From Helianthus annuus (taxonomy: Eukaryota > Streptophyta > Magnoliopsida > Asterales > Asteraceae), in the NCBI RefSeq assembly GCF_002127325.2, contig NC_035441.2, positions 152,983,122 through 153,047,121 of the forward strand: 64,000 nucleotides of DNA, in the 5' to 3' direction. This document shows positions 10,644 through 20,954 of the stretch, in pieces. The notes beneath the pieces were generated by a model. That model worked only from the letters and a program-made list of their open reading frames with translations, made no database searches and was not told the origin of the DNA. Within the stretch, counting starts at the first letter, position 1. Every line of letters starts with the position of its first letter. A program made the position numbers and the translations under genes.

Positions 10644-11588
10644 GGGCATATTTTTCTAAGCTTTTTAATACAACTTATGTGTAAATTGCCATTTTAGTCC
10701 GTGAGATTTGACCAAAATTGCCACTTTAGTCTAAACAGTTTTTTTCTTGCCATGTTAGTTCAAATAGTTTTTTTCTTGCCATTTTAGTACAAATAGTTTT
10801 GTTTTCTGCAATTTTAGTCCCTAACTTCTGTCATTTTTTGCCATTTTCATCCAACCCACTAACTTCATTCAAAAAATTTAGTTCACTTAGGTGAATTTTG
10901 GTCAAACCACATTTTTTTGTAGGTGTGATGGTATGGGGATAATGTTGTGCCGGTTCACAGTGAAGATGATGCTGGTGGTTGTTGGTTTTACGATGATGGC
11001 GGTGGTTGTTGGTTTTACGTGGGTGGCGGAAAAGTGGCCGGTGGTGGTGCAAATGGTGGGTGGTGGTGATGGTGGTGGGGTGGGTGAGTGGTGACGGTGC
11101 AGGCAGGTGGTGGCGATGATAGAAGGTTGTGATGGGGTGGGTGGCGGGAGGTGGTGGTGGTGGTTGATGAGAATGACAAAAAATGACAAAAGTCAAGGAC
11201 TAAAATGGCAGAAAACAAAACTATTTGGACTAAAATGGCAAGAAAAAAACTATTTAGACTAAAGTGGCAATTTTAGTCAAATCTCAGGGACTAAAATGGC
11301 AATTTACTATACAACTTATTGACTTATTGGCTTTTTCAAAAAAATAATAAGTCAAAATAATGTTTGGATAAAGGAAATGACTTTTTAAAATAACTTTTTG
11401 GCTAAGGTAGAAAAATTATTTTAAAAAGCTAGAATATCCTGACTTTTCAAAACTTTTTGGCTTATTAGCTTTCTCCACCACATAAGTTAATCCAAACACT
11501 TTTTTAAAAACTACTTTTCAAAAAGTTATAAGTCAATAAGTCCTTTTAACAAAAAATCATTTTTGAGTTAAATAAGCCAAACATGCCC
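10644..11588. mobile_element. Tourist-like (PIF/Harbinger) MITE, TAA target duplication, carrying a nested MITE
   Basis: Outer ends GGGCATATTTTTCTAAGC and AATAAGCCAAACATGCCC form the inverted repeat. The trinucleotide TAA flanks both sides (10641-10643 and 11589-11591), as expected for PIF/Harbinger-type elements. A Mutator-type MITE has inserted near the left end. Confidence 0.8.
10678..11308. mobile_element. Mutator-type MITE nested in the Tourist-like element
   Basis: The long inverted repeat carries GTAAATTGCCATTTTAGTCC at the left and the reverse complement at the right. A 9-10 bp direct repeat, ATACAACTTA, lies at 10668-10677 and 11309-11318, fitting Mutator-like insertion. The interior (about 10925-11165) is GGT-rich and low in complexity; its open frames (His/Pro-rich on the - strand) are composition artefacts. 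Confidence 0.85.
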
Positions 11589-11614
11589 TAAATTGCCGAC
11601 TTATTCACACAAAA

Positions 11615-11990
11615 GAGTTAAATGCCATTTAAATCCCTGTGGTTTGGGCCACTTTGCCAATTTAGTCCAAAGGTTTCATTTTTCACCTGTGGGTTCAAAA
11701 AGATTTCACCGTTGCCACTTTAGTCCACTGTGTTAACTTCATCAATTTTTTCTGTTAACGATAAGGGCAATTCGGTCATTTTATATGTAAGTCTGTTAAG
11801 TAGAAGTGTAATTCCACCATATAAAATGACCGAATTGCTCTTCTCATTAACAGAAAAAATGGATGAAGTTAACCTAGTGGACTAAAATGGCAACGGTGAA
11901 ACCTTTTTAAACCCACAAACGAAAAATGAAACACTTGGACTAAACTGACAAAATGACCCAAATTGTAGGGACTAAAATGGCATTTAACTC
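11615..11990. mobile_element. 376-bp Mutator-type MITE with 9-bp target duplication
   Basis: Inverted repeats start GAGTTAAATGCCATTTAAAT on the left and GAGTTAAATGCCATTTTAGT on the right (reverse complement), and extend for more than 150 bp. CACACAAAA flanks both sides (11606-11614 and 11991-11999). It is related to the nested MITE just upstream. Confidence 0.9.
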
Positions 11991-11999
11991 CACACAAAA

Positions 12000-12461
12000 T
12001 AACCAAATTTTCACATTCATTTGGATCCAAGAAGTACCCCTAGGGAATGGTCAACTCCCAATTAAATGGGATGCAATCCATGTGTTGTCTTATACCAACA
12101 CATTTACTATGTAAAGTACATCATTAAATTCATTCAACTAAAACCCTAAGATATTAATCAAATTGTGGAAACACTTAAGCATAATGAGGTATTATCTTTA
12201 TCATATCATATATGCAAGAATTTGGAATTGAATCCTATGTTAGTGAATGATTACTAAAGTATAGTTGACATATATTATGAAATACAAGGATCAAAAGTGG
12301 GTTTCATTTGTACAGAATTTTACCGTCACACATTTCATCAAAATAAATATGACTTTCATATAAAGGTTCCGTATGTTATTTAACTTTTAAGGAACAAATG
12401 CTCTTCATAAATATGATAGTACCCTTTTTCTCAATCTTCCTTCCCTCATTGGTCGAAGTAC
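12000..12461. other. Distal upstream region of CYC2 copy 1
   Basis: AT-rich, with no open frame or repeat recognised. It may hold cis-regulatory sites, but none can be named with confidence. Confidence 0.5.
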
Positions 12462-12594
12462 TTATTTATAGGAAGATGCTCACTCCACCTTCAAAGCAAG
12501 TAGCTTCATACAACTGTTTAAGTTTAACTGTTAGCTTTGCTTACCCTAATGCTAAACAATTAATAAATGTCTCTTTCAAATCTTGTTTCTTGAG
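12462..12594 (+). promoter_or_regulatory. Core promoter and 5'UTR of CYC2 copy 1, conserved with copy 2
   Basis: TTATTTATAGG (12462-12472) is a plausible TATA box about 130 bp before the ATG. It aligns with TATATCTATTTAAC at 55339-55352 upstream of copy 2. From there to the start codon the two genes stay alignable: AAGATGC, CAAAGC, TGTTTAAGTT, TAAACAATTA and CTCTTTCAAATC, then TTTCTTGA before the ATG. Confidence 0.65.
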
Positions 12595-13509
12595 ATGATG
12601 TCTTCCTCAAACCCTTTTCCACAGGTTACTTCAAGCAGTCATTATGTCTTCCCTCCTTCCAATCCCTTTCTTGACCATGAAAAAGATGATCTTTACATCA
12701 ACAACTTCAACCCATTTCTCTCAGGGGACTGTTTTCCAGACAATGAGAATAATACTACAAGAAAACAAGATTTGGTTGAAGAAGTTGGGTTGGAAGAAGA
12801 ATGTGATGAGAATGATCATCTTTTCTGGTCTGTTGTGAAGAACAACAAAGGTTCAAACAAAGATCATCATAGCAAGATCCACACTGCTCAAGGGCCTAGA
12901 GATAGGAGGGTGAGATTGTCCATTGAAGTTGCTAAAAGGTTCTTTTATCTTCAAGATTTGTTAGGGTTTGATAAAGGAAGCAAAACCCTAGATTGGCTCT
13001 TTAACAAGTCCAAGAACTCAATTGATGAGTTGATTAAAAGAAAGAAAGAAAGCTCATCTTCAAGTCTTACTGACCAACTTGAAGTTGTGTTCCTGGAAAC
13101 CGACGAACAAGCGAAAGGGCGAAAAAACAAGTGTGGTGAAGGAAAAAGAAAGAAGATAGCAAGAAAATGCACATCTGGAGTTACTGTGAATCAGTCAAGG
13201 GCAGAGGCAAGAGCAAGAGCTAGAGAAAGGACTAAAGAGAAAATGAATGTTAAAAAGCTTGATAAAGAGTCCAAGAGTGCGCCTGTTGACTGCTGTTCTT
13301 CAAATTTAACACTCCAGTCTAGCTTTTGGAACTCATTTGAGTCACAAAATGATTATAATGACAAGATTGGGGAGGCACTTTTGGAAGATGATATCTCATT
13401 ACTGTATAGTTATCAGCACAATCTTGCTGTGTCAAATGATTCAAGTTCTGAGTTCAATTGTATGCCAGATGTTCATGAGCATTGGGGTGGTGACTGTGCA
13501 GCCATTTAG
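12595..13509 (+). CDS. CYC2-like: CYC2-type TCP transcription factor, copy 1
   Basis: A 304-residue nuclear DNA-binding protein of the TCP family, CYC/TB1 class. The TCP bHLH-like domain (residues about 89-147) has the basic region [20 protein letters not shown] followed by helices ending [10 protein letters not shown]. The Arg-rich R domain (201-220) starts [14 protein letters not shown]. The C-terminal [12 protein letters not shown] (249-260) resembles the conserved stretch of this clade. The start at 12595 was chosen because copy 2 begins with the same MMSSSNPFP; upstream in-frame codons lack an ATG. The CDS is intronless. In Asteraceae, CYC2 genes control floral symmetry and ray versus disc floret identity. 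Copy 2 differs at 8 of 60 TCP-domain residues. The assignment to CYC2 rather than CYC1 or CYC3 rests on recognition, not a tree. Confidence 0.93.
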   Translation: MMSSSNPFPQVTSSSHYVFPPSNPFLDHEKDDLYINNFNPFLSGDCFPDNENNTTRKQDLVEEVGLEEECDENDHLFWSVVKNNKGSNKDHHSKIHTAQGPRDRRVRLSIEVAKRFFYLQDLLGFDKGSKTLDWLFNKSKNSIDELIKRKKESSSSSLTDQLEVVFLETDEQAKGRKNKCGEGKRKKIARKCTSGVTVNQSRAEARARARERTKEKMNVKKLDKESKSAPVDCCSSNLTLQSSFWNSFESQNDYNDKIGEALLEDDISLLYSYQHNLAVSNDSSSEFNCMPDVHEHWGGDCAAI

Positions 13510-13520
13510 ATCCATTGGAG

Positions 13521-13616
13521 GTACAATAAGCATTTTAACACCATTTGATCATACATCACAATGTCACATGTACTTAAGGTTTAATTATAGTTGTTTATGT
13601 TTCATTGATGAGGCAG
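13521..13616 (+). other. Putative 3'UTR intron of CYC2 copy 1
   Basis: GTACAA donor 11 bp after the stop codon and GGCAG acceptor at 13612-13616. The sequence after it (GGTCAGCCAACAGGCAGCAA, then GATATTGTGAG) is conserved in copy 2 after a similarly placed GT-AG interval, whereas the interval itself is not. Confidence 0.7.
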
Positions 13617-14464
13617 GTCTTGGTCAGCCAACAGGCAGCAACAAAGTTCTAGTGATGGTTTTGTGGAGCTGGATTGATATTGTGAGTGTGTAAGTTCATA
13701 CTTATTGTTGATAGATTAACCAACCAACATGGTTATGATTATTGGTGGTTTGTTTAGTAATAAGCAATCTATCAATTAAGTTCATATATGCCATCAATTT
13801 ATATGAATAATAAGTTTATCTTACTTGCACAATCTCTATAAATTTGATTGAAAACCTAAAGTACAACCTGATTTGGGTCAATGTTCTTGAACTAGCTTGT
13901 GGGTTCTTTTGTTTGATACCTTAGTTAAGCAGGGAACTTAGGGTTCCACCCTTCTTTAAAGATCAAAACTTTTTGTACATTATTGGGAATACTATGCTTG
14001 TAGCAGTTTTACTTTTATCTGAAGTATAAATCACTATACATCTTGGATTAAAGAAGTATTCAAATCTCCTTTATCCCCCCTTGGGTTTGATTTTGTTTAT
14101 GAATATGTATTACATTAGAACTGACCGATCCCGGGGCTAAAATCGAAATTTAGATTTGGGATTTTTTTTGGCTGGGACTATCCGGACACCGCCTGCGCCT
14201 ATTTTCACACTTTTTCAAACCTAGACGCCTCGTATAGCTCTATACGAGGCGTACATGCACTGAATTCGATGGCTGGCAATGTTTGAGATTTGTGGTTTAC
14301 GGAAGGGCAATGTTTTTTATTTTCTTATGCATAATGCGTGACCTAAACCTGAACAGTACATTAAATAATAATTTCTGTTTTGTACATCGGTCCTGCACAC
14401 TTTAACTACCAAAATATAATCAGAAAGATATGGTATGGGTTAAATATTTTATAATGGATTAACA
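13617..14464 (+). other. 3'UTR and downstream region of CYC2 copy 1
   Basis: The first 250 bp still match copy 2: ATTGGTG followed by TTAATAAGCAATCT and CATATATG-type sequence. Beyond about 14100 the two copies diverge. No other gene was seen. Confidence 0.6.
14225..14252. repeat. Perfect 13-bp inverted repeat (hairpin)
   Basis: ACGCCTCGTATAG, two bases, then its exact reverse complement. It has no counterpart next to CYC2 copy 2. Confidence 0.9.
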
Positions 14465-14792
14465 TATATTTTGTTAGAACACATGTCCTTCTCAGTCCTT
14501 TGTTCTTCGAAGTGGATGCTTGTAGTTCTTAATTATATAAACATGATCCAAGTAGACATTTGATATTATCTGCTGATACCCAACTCAAAATCTTTTTCTT
14601 CTTGTTAAAATGTTCTTCACAAAGGCTTATGCGGTGGACTAAATGAACATCTATCTTCAATATGTTGGCTTTGGTTACTATTGCACAAGTCCATCAACAT
14701 TGTCTATTGATCATACCTCTTGTTGTTACTTTAGTAGTTCATTGTAGTTCCTGATTACGATGCATGAATGTACTTGGCTGCCAACAACATAT

Positions 14793-14830
<38 letters not shown>

Positions 14831-15010
14831 AGAGCTTGGGGAACACAAAGAAACATGAAGGGAGTTGCAGAATGGGTGTTAAGTGTACTGTGATTATATG
14901 TGAGTTGTCATTTCTGTTATATAGTTCTCCGTGCACAAGGATGATTAGTGAGAGTTTCAAGTTTCAATTAACATTTAACAGCTAAGGACACATCTGCGAA
15001 GCCATAGCTA
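14465..15010. promoter_or_regulatory. Conserved noncoding block downstream of CYC2 copy 1
   Basis: It aligns in order with 58878-59530 downstream of copy 2: TGTTAG start, GAAGTGGATG, CTCAAAATCTTTTTCTT, GGACTAAATGAAC, a (GA)n tract, TTGGGGAACA, GTTGCAGA, GGGTGTTAAGT and ACTGTGATTATA. No conserved reading frame was found. Function is unknown; enhancer, noncoding transcript or simple residue of the duplication are all possible. Confidence 0.65.
14793..14827. repeat. (GA)n microsatellite
   Basis: About 17 GA units; a matching tract lies at 59287-59315 beside copy 2. Confidence 0.95.
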
Positions 15011-15103
15011 GTTAAAATAGCCGTTTATGACTCAAGCCGTAACCTTCAAACGACTGTTTGGTGCAACATCAAGCGACACCCGTTTGAATATGATGTGGGA
15101 TTA

Positions 15104-15206
15104 GAGCATCACAATAGAGTTGTTTTTTGGGCGTTTTTGAGGAGAGAGTGAGGTGAATGTGGCACCCCAAAAACACACCCACAAAAAAACTCTATTGTGG
15201 GTGGAC
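15104..15206. mobile_element. 103-bp Tourist-like MITE
   Basis: The two ends share the inverted core CACAATAGAGTT, and TTA flanks both sides (15101-15103 and 15207-15209). It is tiny and noncoding. Confidence 0.7.
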
Positions 15207-15769
15207 TTAGATAGTCAATGCCGTGTGTACAACTTCAAACGGCTGTTTAAAAACGGTGTGGAATTAAATTGTCAGTGGCATGTATGTATAGCGGGCCCCT
15301 TGCAAAAAGAACCTTATGGCTGTTTCTAATTCCAGTTTAACCCTGAAATGTTACTTAAACAAGGTTCATGAAGAATTAGTTCAACTTAAAGAAAATCAAT
15401 CTGAAGCTGCATAAAATCATTTGTGATTCATCATGTTTAACCACAACTGTGGGATATTTTTTGAAGGTTTCTACGTACACAGAGTTGTTACTTGTTAGTT
15501 TCTCTTGAGATTATGTTTTCTGGTGTGGTTTGCAACAGCAGTTATTTCATATTTTCATTGCTTGAGGTTTATTTTGATGCGAATTTTGTATATAGAATCT
15601 TATTAGTTTTGTGTCTAGCTGTTTATCTAGTTACGTTAGTATGTACGAGTTGATCAAAAAAATAAGACTTGTATATGTTGTCTTCATTTAAGTTGACACA
15701 GAGAAATGCCTTAACACATGTCGATGGGACACACCATCAACACCACACCAACACCAAACATCAAGACAT
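15207..15769. other. Downstream region, partly conserved with copy 2
   Basis: Short matches to the copy 2 side (GTTTCTAATTCCAGTTT near 15322, GCAGTTATTTCATATTTTCATT near 15537) suggest the duplicated segment reached about 15600. No gene. Confidence 0.5.
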
Positions 15770-16341
15770 AGGCTTGTAAACGAACTGAACGTCCAGTGGA
15801 CCGTTCATCGATCGTTCGATAGGAAGTTTGTTTATGTTTGTTTATTTAATAAATGAACAAAACTTATAGTTTATTTAGTTAAACGAACAAACATAAATAC
15901 AAGTCTTGTCTTTTATTTAAGTCCGTGAACGTTCGTTTAATTTTGATCATTAATCTTCGTGAACATTCTTTTCTTTATGTTCATCAATTTATGTTGTTTG
16001 TTTCGTTTAGTTCATTATATTCTTTTAAGATTGTTAGGCCCATTACAATTTAGTGTAGTTTATGAAATTAAAATCTCATTCATTACAATGTAGTCTAGTT
16101 TAATTATTCTTTAGGCCCAAGACATTATCATTCATATTTACTTTTAACTCCTTTATGTCTGTTCATCTATGTTCAGTTACGTTCGCTCATTTGTACTAAT
16201 AACAAAAAACATAAACGAAACATGTCTTATTCTTAACAAGCGAACGCGAACAAGAAAATGTTGTTCGTTTAACTGTTCTTGTTCCATCGTTTTCGGTAAA
16301 AATCAGCCACATTCATATTCTTTTGGTTCATTTACAAGCCT
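15770..16341. mobile_element. hAT-like MITE, probable
   Basis: Ends AGGCTTGTAAACGAAC and, reverse-complemented, AGGCTTGTAAATGAACC. Both subterminal regions are rich in CGTTC/GAACG words. No clean 8-bp target duplication is visible. No coding capacity. Confidence 0.6.
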
Positions 16342-17404
16342 ACCAACATCTACAACAATAACAAACAATACATAGGAGTACCATGATCAGAATACCAAAA
16401 CAACCATCCACAATCATGTATACAACGAGAATGCCAATAGCTTCATCTAACAAATGGTCAACTTTGCATCAAATAATAAACCATTCTTCTAAAACTGTAA
16501 ATAAACATCCATGACACTTTGTGCAGTGCAACATATATAAACCCGTATTAAAGTCATCTAAATATATAGTTGATCACTTTAGGGCCTAAAAGTAGCGAAT
16601 AATCAATTATCTTATACTTATTACAGTATTACTAATTGGAAAAACACGACCACGTCACAAGCAGTAAACAACAAGTGTAGAATTAATCTTCGTTTAACCA
16701 AAATTTTTCCAACTCAAAATAATCAGTGGGGATGCAAACACATAGGGTATAAAGTAACAATAAAAAGACATAAAACTTTAGCGTAAAAAACCTCTCAAAA
16801 CGAGAGTAAAAACCACAGGACTATTAGAGAAACTTCAAATCCACTATAGCCAATAATAGAGCAATATAGAGTTTTCTCTCGGTAAACTTGAGATATACAA
16901 TAACCATCATATATTTTGAACAAAGCTTCAAGTATATGAAATGAAAAACAAACAAAGACGAGTAAGAAATATCACCATATAAAATAACCATTCGATGATC
17001 TCCGAAACGTCTCTTGTATGCACAAAACACCCAAAAAAAATGAAGTCTTTATTATTCTTAGGGGGTGTTTGGCTTAGCTTTCTAAAACAACTCATTGATT
17101 TATAGACTTTTTAAGCCAATAAGTCAAAGTAATGTTTGTACAAGTGAAAAGAACTTTTTGAAACAACCTTTGTATAAGGTGGAAAAGTCATTTTGAATCG
17201 CCATTTGTTGCGTTCTACGGAGAGCAAAACAAAATTGCCCTAATTTTTCTTCCCTTGCGTGTGTATGTTTCGATACCCGAGAAAAAAATAAACCCTTTTA
17301 TTTAATTTTGTGTGTTAAGAAATAAATCTTAAAAATCAGAATTTAATCCTAATATATGAATTTAAGCATTTGTTTTGATATATAAGTACAAATTTTTCTA
17401 ATAT
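16342..17404. other. Unassigned intergenic DNA with a MITE end
   Basis: At about 17061 GGGGGTGTTTGGCTTAGC resembles the Tourist-like terminus at 10644, but no partner end was found. Otherwise no gene was seen. Confidence 0.45.
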
Positions 17405-18528
17405 ACAGACTAAATATGCCTAAACTTACATTATCATTGTCAAGTATTTCAACTCCTTCGTAAGCTATCTCCTTCATAAACTTCATCACATAGTAGCCAC
17501 ATTCAGTACCTCCTGGCTGACGTGGACACTACACAATTAAAAATTATCAAGAAATGTGAAACCATTGCGATTTAAGTTTAAATTAAAGGGTTTCAATATT
17601 TACAGTATCATTACAACTACAATTTAAATAAGGGATTAAGTGCTTACCCTTGCGTTGATCCAAATGAGTTTAACCCTTATGTTGGCACCACTTCGTGACG
17701 CATACACGACCATTGCCCTATAAAAATCAAAATTATATCAAAGTATATTCCAACTCTTTTATAATCCATTATGATAATTTGTATTACTTACGTATCAATA
17801 ATTTGCTTCAACTACTCATCGACACTTCTAGGCCATAAGGAATCAAGATAATAGCAAGTTCTTGTTTTCAGGTTTAGTACCGCCAACACCCAATGGTTTC
17901 TTCAAAATCCAAAATCCAAAATTCAATCAAAATAAATTAAGATAATAGGTCTTTACGAATACTTATTTAAAAGGAAAAATCAAACCCAGGATTATAGGGC
18001 AACAGGATGATGTCATTGCCCTTTCTTTTATACAATCAATCTGCAACCACTCTACTTGCATCCTCGATGTGTTTGGGTTTGGGTTTGCTTTGATCAGTCC
18101 GCGAAATTGCAGACGGTTTCATAAAACATATTCCACGATCACGTATTTGCTCTTTCTTAATTTGCTCATACAGGAACCTGCAGTTAACATACATAAACCG
18201 AATCAATGAAATAAATTTTGTTTTACGAACGGTAATTTATACTAGATATAGGAACTTACATTATATAAGAAGTGATGACAACACCAGTCAGCTCCATGAA
18301 TGTAAAAATCGCTTCAAAATCATCACAATTTAAGTACATGTAACTATCATGCCCAAATAGATCGTACTCACACTCTAATCTTCTACCCTTTGCATGTAAT
18401 GCACTATCGACTAAATGTGCACTCATCGTTAAAACTCCACTTCTTTCCATTCTAACCCTTTGATTCCTTTGTGCTCTTGTCATGTTTTTTCCTTCATTCT
18501 CTTTAGTTAGTTGCAGAAATACAGCCAT
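17405..18528 (-). pseudogene. Second Ulp1-like C48 protease gene remnant
   Basis: Read on the - strand. The first exon (18528 to about 18260) encodes ERSGVLTMSAHLVDSAL and FTFMELTGVVITSY. It is followed by a GTAAGT donor (18254-18259) and a CTGCAG acceptor (18178-18183). The next exon gives FLYEQIKKEQIRDRG and DIILLPYNPG. Further on come HWVLAVLNLKTRTCYYLDS (catalytic His and Asp), VVYASRSGANIRVKLIWIN and then GTECGYYVMKFMKEIAYEG with the catalytic Cys. All three catalytic positions are thus represented, but at least two in-frame stops (VVAD-stop, VDE-stop) break it. The family cleaves SUMO-like conjugates and is often transposon-borne. It is not a copy of the gene at 746-5553: sequence and exon layout differ. 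Confidence 0.65.
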
Positions 18529-19416
18529 TTATACACTCAAATGCAACTTTAATATTTACTTAAATGCAACATTCTTTATACTCAAATGCAACTTTTTAGT
18601 GTAGTTGTTTCAAACACTGCAATTGATATTATATGCACTAATATATCCATTACACAAAAACAATAGTAACATAGATATTGAAGATAATCTTATGGTGTAC
18701 TTTAACATGTCCATCAAAAAGACCAATCTCATCAACAAAAATTTGTCAATTAAATTCATAAAGTGTAACAAAAAAAATAGACTTATTAAAATAACAAATT
18801 TTATTACGCGCTTTTCCATGGGACGAAGAAACTAATAAATTATTAAAATTTGCTAATTTGTCTAACTGACCTCATAGTAGTGTTATCAAATAGACAAACC
18901 TCTTTAGTTTTCGGTCAGTTCAGCCCGAACCTTACCGAGGTTTCTAGCACTCACATCTACACATACCTAGATTAACGATAAAAAAACAATATTATCTTCG
19001 TGCTAACTATAATGTGTTTCAATATAGAATAAGAATGAAAAAAGCAGACCAGTGAAAAGAAATAAGGTGGGTTCCAACCGGCACGTTGTGGCTTTAAGTC
19101 GAGTATCAAGGAACTTCAGCAGTGATCAGTAAAAAAATAAACTATCGTTTTTATATGCATGTCTACCCATCTTATGCACATATATTTGCAAATAGTAATT
19201 ATTTTAATAATGAACTGTAATTGATTTAATACAGTGTTTGTAAACAAAAATCCAAGGAAAGAAATAAACAGTTAAGATAGTAGAATACAATGAGAAGTAA
19301 CCATCTGACTTTAAAAAGGTAACTTGTTGGCCGTCATTTGATCTGAGTTTGGCATTGTCAGCCTAAGCAAAGCCTGAATACTGAAAAATTAAATTCACCT
19401 AAGTTTCATATACATT
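18529..19416. other. Unassigned intergenic DNA
   Basis: AT-rich, with ATGCAACTTT-type short repeats just upstream of the Ulp1 remnant and no supported gene. It ends at the broken edge of the copia element. Confidence 0.5.
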
Positions 19417-20931
19417 TTAATGAAATAAAGAGTTGCATAAAACAATTGGTCGAACCAAAGACGAGTCAACTGCATTATCACTTTCTAATAACATTTGAGC
19501 AGCTGCGGTCGCTTCATCAAAGTTTGGCAGATTAAAGGAGTTAAATAGTCCATCATAATCGAACATCCAAGGATCACCCGGAGCTCTCACAGAATTAGTA
19601 TACCTTTGAACCCTTACTTCACCCCATAATTCAATCTTTTTGGTTGTCAAATTCCACACGCGAAAATTTGGAGTAGCATATCCAAGGAAGAATCCCTCGA
19701 TAGCCTTTGCGCCAAACTTACCATCTGGATCAATCATAGTACATGGGCCTCCAAAAGGTTCTAAGTGAGAAATGTCCAGTTTCCTTTTGTGTAGTAGTTC
19801 GAAACATGTTTTGTCATGCCTTTTGACCGTAAGAACTCTGTTTAATGTATAGCATGCAGTAGCCACAGCCTCCCCCCAAAACTGAACGGGAAGCTCCGAC
19901 TCTACCAACATCGTTCTTGCAGTCTCTATTATCGTCCGATTCTTCCTCTCCACGACACCGTTTTGTTGAGGAGTGTAACGAGAGCTGTATTCATGAAGAA
20001 TACCCTTTGAAGTACAGAACTCATCCATTATGCGGTTTTTGAACTCGGTGCCATTGTAACTGCGGATCCTCTTCACTTTCAAAGTATACAGATTTTGAAG
20101 AAGAGTGAGAAGATTCTTGAGGATTTCAGGAGTTTCGCTCTTGTGTGCCATAAACGATACCCAAGAAAATCTGGAATAGTCATCAGTAACTACCAGACAA
20201 TAAGCATCTCCAAAGGTCGTCTTGTGTTTCATAGGTCCAAAAAGATCCATATGAAGACGTTCCAAAGGCATGCTGACAGTGTTGACTTTCTTGATGGGGT
20301 GGGATTTCTTCGTTTGCTTTCCCTTATGGCACGAAACATAGATATCTTGTAGGTGGAATTTTTTCACAGGCACACCATTCACAAGATTGTTTTTCACTAA
20401 GTGGTTCATTTTTCTCAAGTGAACGTGCCCCATTCGTCTATGCCAAGATATTGACTCCTTCTCTGTGGCTTTTGAGACAAAACAAGTGACTTATGCAGAA
20501 GTTGTAATCGCCTGGCTCATATCAAGAATATAAAGATCATTAATCCTTGGAGCCTTCAAGAGAATCCATTCTTTTGGAATTTTAAATCCGGGCTTCAGCA
20601 CATAACAACCGGCATCATCAAAATGCAAGGTGAACTTCTTATCGCAGATTTGCGAAACACTCAGAAGATTGTGATCAATTTGTCGAACATAATTGATCTT
20701 ATCGAAACTCACAACACCATTGGAGATCATTCCTTCTCCAGTGATGTATCCGCCCTTGTCTCCAGTAAACGCGATATAACCTCCTCTAATGTTTTTCACA
20801 TCATACAGAAGTCGTAAGTCGCCAGTCATGTGCCTAGATGCTCCACTATCAACAATCCAATGACTATTAATAGTTCCTCCTGGAACACCCTGCACAATGC
20901 ATTTAGGGATTAGTTGGAGTTGGGGACCCAA
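19417..20931 (-). pseudogene. Copia pol remnant: protease and integrase
   Basis: The protease motif [16 protein letters not shown] lies near 20850. The integrase core follows with [11 protein letters not shown], then IRSYNGTEFKN, where the second catalytic Asp of the DDE triad (SDNGTEF in the complete element) is replaced by Tyr, and PQQNGVVERKNR. In the zinc-binding HHCC motif the first Cys is also changed (DIYVSC against DICVSC). The frame is interrupted between 20433 and 20491. The product would be catalytically dead. Confidence 0.85.
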
Positions 20932-20954
20932 GCCTTAGTGGTCTTGGGTCTTCC

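Noticed and set aside
10831..11218. His/Pro-rich minus-strand frames
   Set aside because: Low-complexity GGT/ACC sequence inside a MITE; no family match and no conserved structure.
12583..12594. Alternative earlier start of CYC2 copy 1 (four extra codons)
   Set aside because: It would need a TTG start; the ATG at 12595 is matched by copy 2.
14739..14985. Open frames over the (GA)n tract in the conserved block
   Set aside because: Frame and length are not kept in the copy 2 block (58878-59530), so the conservation is not coding.
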